Of a stretch of DNA of 12,253 nt, positions 11,284 through 12,253 are shown one piece after another. The notes under the pieces are model-generated. The model was given only the letters and a program-made list of their open reading frames with translations. It had not been told where the DNA came from and searched no databases. The stretch spans positions 1 through 12,253 of the forward strand of contig JAEUMC010000297.1 of assembly GCA_016793415.1 (NCBI GenBank), in the 5' to 3' direction. This DNA comes from Devosia sp. GTDB lineage: Bacteria; Pseudomonadota; Alphaproteobacteria; Rhizobiales; Devosiaceae. Made by a program: the position numbers and the translations under genes. Positions within the stretch are counted from its first letter, which is position 1. Every line of letters begins with the position of its first letter.

Positions 11284-12253
11284 ATGACCGATACGCCCAA
11301 CCGCCCCGTCCCGCAGCCCGGCATCCTCGCGATCGCGCCCTACGTTCCGGGCCGTTCCGACACCCCAGCCGGCGTCAAGCTGGTGAAGCTCTCGGCCAAC
11401 GAGTCGCCGCTCGGCGCCAGCCCGAAGGCGATTGCCGCGGTGCGCGAGGCGGCGGGCCGGATCGAGTTCTACCCCGAGGGCTCGTCGCGCGAGTTGCGCA
11501 CGGCGCTGGGTGAAGTGCATGGGCTGGCGCCGGAGCGGATCGTCTGCGGTTTCGGCTCGGACGATATCCTGCATCTGCTGGCGCAGGTCTATCTGGGCGA
11601 GGGCGACAATGCGGTGATGAGCCAGTATGGCTTCAACGTCTATCCGATCATCACCCGCGGCGCTTCGGCCGAGATCATCATGGTGCCCGAGAAGGACTAT
11701 CGGGCCGATGTCGATGCCCTGCTCGCCGCGGTGACGCCGCGCACCCGGATACTGTTCCTCGCCAACCCGAACAACCCGACCGGCACGTACCTGCCGGCCG
11801 CGGAGGTCGAGCGGCTGCAGCGCGGGCTGAGGCCCGACATCCTGTTCGTGCTCGACAGCGCCTATGCCGAATATGTCACCGCCGCAGATTACTCTGAGGG
11901 CATCGACCTGGTGAACGCATCGGACAATGTGGTGATGGTGCGCACCTTCTCGAAAATGGGCATCGCCGGCGAGCGGGTGGGCTGGATGTACGGGCCCGAC
12001 CACGTGGTCGATGCGGTGAACCGCATCCGCGGCCCGTTCAACGTGTCGCTGTCGGGGCAGGCGGCAGCTGCGGCGGCCGCTCGTGACGTTGCCTTCACCG
12101 CGCAGCTCAGGGATCACAATGCCCGCTGGCGGGGCTGGCTCACCCAGGCGCTCGCCTCCAACGCCATCCGGGTGCCGCCGAGCCAGGGCAACTTCATCCT
12201 GGCGCTGTTTCAGGACGTGGCGACCGCCAAGGCGGCGTTCACGGCGCTGCGCG
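11284..12253 (+). CDS. hisC: Histidinol-phosphate aminotransferase (partial, cut by the window end)
   Basis: A fold-type I PLP aminotransferase; 323 codons are visible before the edge, of the usual 350-370. HisC transfers an amino group to imidazole-acetol phosphate in histidine synthesis; alphaproteobacterial copies of this type may also serve tyrosine/phenylalanine synthesis. Motifs are PGRSDTPAGVKLVKLSANES (22-41), FGSDDILHLL (about 90-99), LANPNNPTGTY (about 159-169), LDSAYAEY, and the PLP-Lys signature RTFSKMGIAGERVGW (220-234) with Lys224 forming the Schiff base. The ATG at 11284 has a weak GAG upstream. In rhizobia this gene is often followed by a cyclohexadienyl dehydrogenase gene (memory); the continuation is outside the window. 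Which HisC paralogue this is cannot be told from the window. Confidence 0.93.
   Translation, partial: MTDTPNRPVPQPGILAIAPYVPGRSDTPAGVKLVKLSANESPLGASPKAIAAVREAAGRIEFYPEGSSRELRTALGEVHGLAPERIVCGFGSDDILHLLAQVYLGEGDNAVMSQYGFNVYPIITRGASAEIIMVPEKDYRADVDALLAAVTPRTRILFLANPNNPTGTYLPAAEVERLQRGLRPDILFVLDSAYAEYVTAADYSEGIDLVNASDNVVMVRTFSKMGIAGERVGWMYGPDHVVDAVNRIRGPFNVSLSGQAAAAAAARDVAFTAQLRDHNARWRGWLTQALASNAIRVPPSQGNFILALFQDVATAKAAFTALR

Noticed and set aside
11245..12117. Minus-strand ORF antisense to hisC
   Set aside because: Shadow of a gene whose own frame runs off the window; the plus frame has the PLP lysine motif.
1..12253. CRISPR array, tRNA/rRNA, prophage, insertion sequence or toxin-antitoxin pair
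   Set aside because: No regularly spaced repeats, cloverleaf, rRNA core, integrase/transposase or recognisable toxin was found. The EVE and zinc-ribbon proteins alone are not evidence of a defence island.

Overview
The window looks like a chromosomal housekeeping segment of an alphaproteobacterium of the order Hyphomicrobiales (Rhizobiales), possibly Devosia or a relative. The L32, IspG, FumC, GloB and HisC proteins all read as alphaproteobacterial. GC content is high, reverse-strand shadow ORFs are long, and the intergenic palindromes resemble rhizobial interspersed elements. The genus is inferred from memory of these families, not from a search. No phage, plasmid, CRISPR, tRNA, rRNA or transposase signal was seen.

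Layout, left to right. Positions 1-95 hold a RIME-like palindromic element that runs up to the stop codon of an EVE-domain gene (minus strand, 93-512). Next on the minus strand are a possible 34-residue ORF coupled to a YkvA-type DUF1232 gene (615-1030), a palindrome-rich spacer, and a tight three-gene operon (1251-2068). That operon encodes a 74-residue unknown, a 52-residue zinc-ribbon protein and an Rnk/GreA-like protein. A DUF4287 gene (2339-2548) faces away from ispG. On the plus strand ispG (2688-3926) overlaps a 40-residue single-span membrane protein, which overlaps a Nudix hydrolase (to 4437). A prenyl synthase gene (ispA-like, minus, 4647-5552) diverges from rpmF (plus, 5755-5937). 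A strong terminator separates rpmF from fumC (6044-7438), which is followed by a multi-span membrane protein (7627-8082). The minus-strand genes that follow are an 85-residue unknown (8102-8359) and the gloB-GNAT pair (8480-9808). A SAM methyltransferase (9902-10645, plus) diverges from gloB. Last come a small ABM-like protein (10819-11145, minus) and hisC (11284 to the window end, plus, cut by the edge).

Several genes belong to central metabolism. IspG makes HMBPP in the MEP pathway and the IspA-like synthase uses the C5 units downstream. FumC is in the TCA cycle, GloB in glyoxal detoxification, HisC in histidine and/or aromatic amino acid synthesis, and L32 in the ribosome. The accessory genes are small and poorly characterised.

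No clear new defence or mobile system is present. The most notable content is (a) very small genes fused by start/stop overlaps into operons (1685-1843, 3923-4045, perhaps 615-719), and (b) a dense set of palindromic intergenic elements, including two divergent RIME-like copies with preserved pairing and two copies of a roughly 107-bp palindrome in opposite orientation, each at a convergent gene junction.
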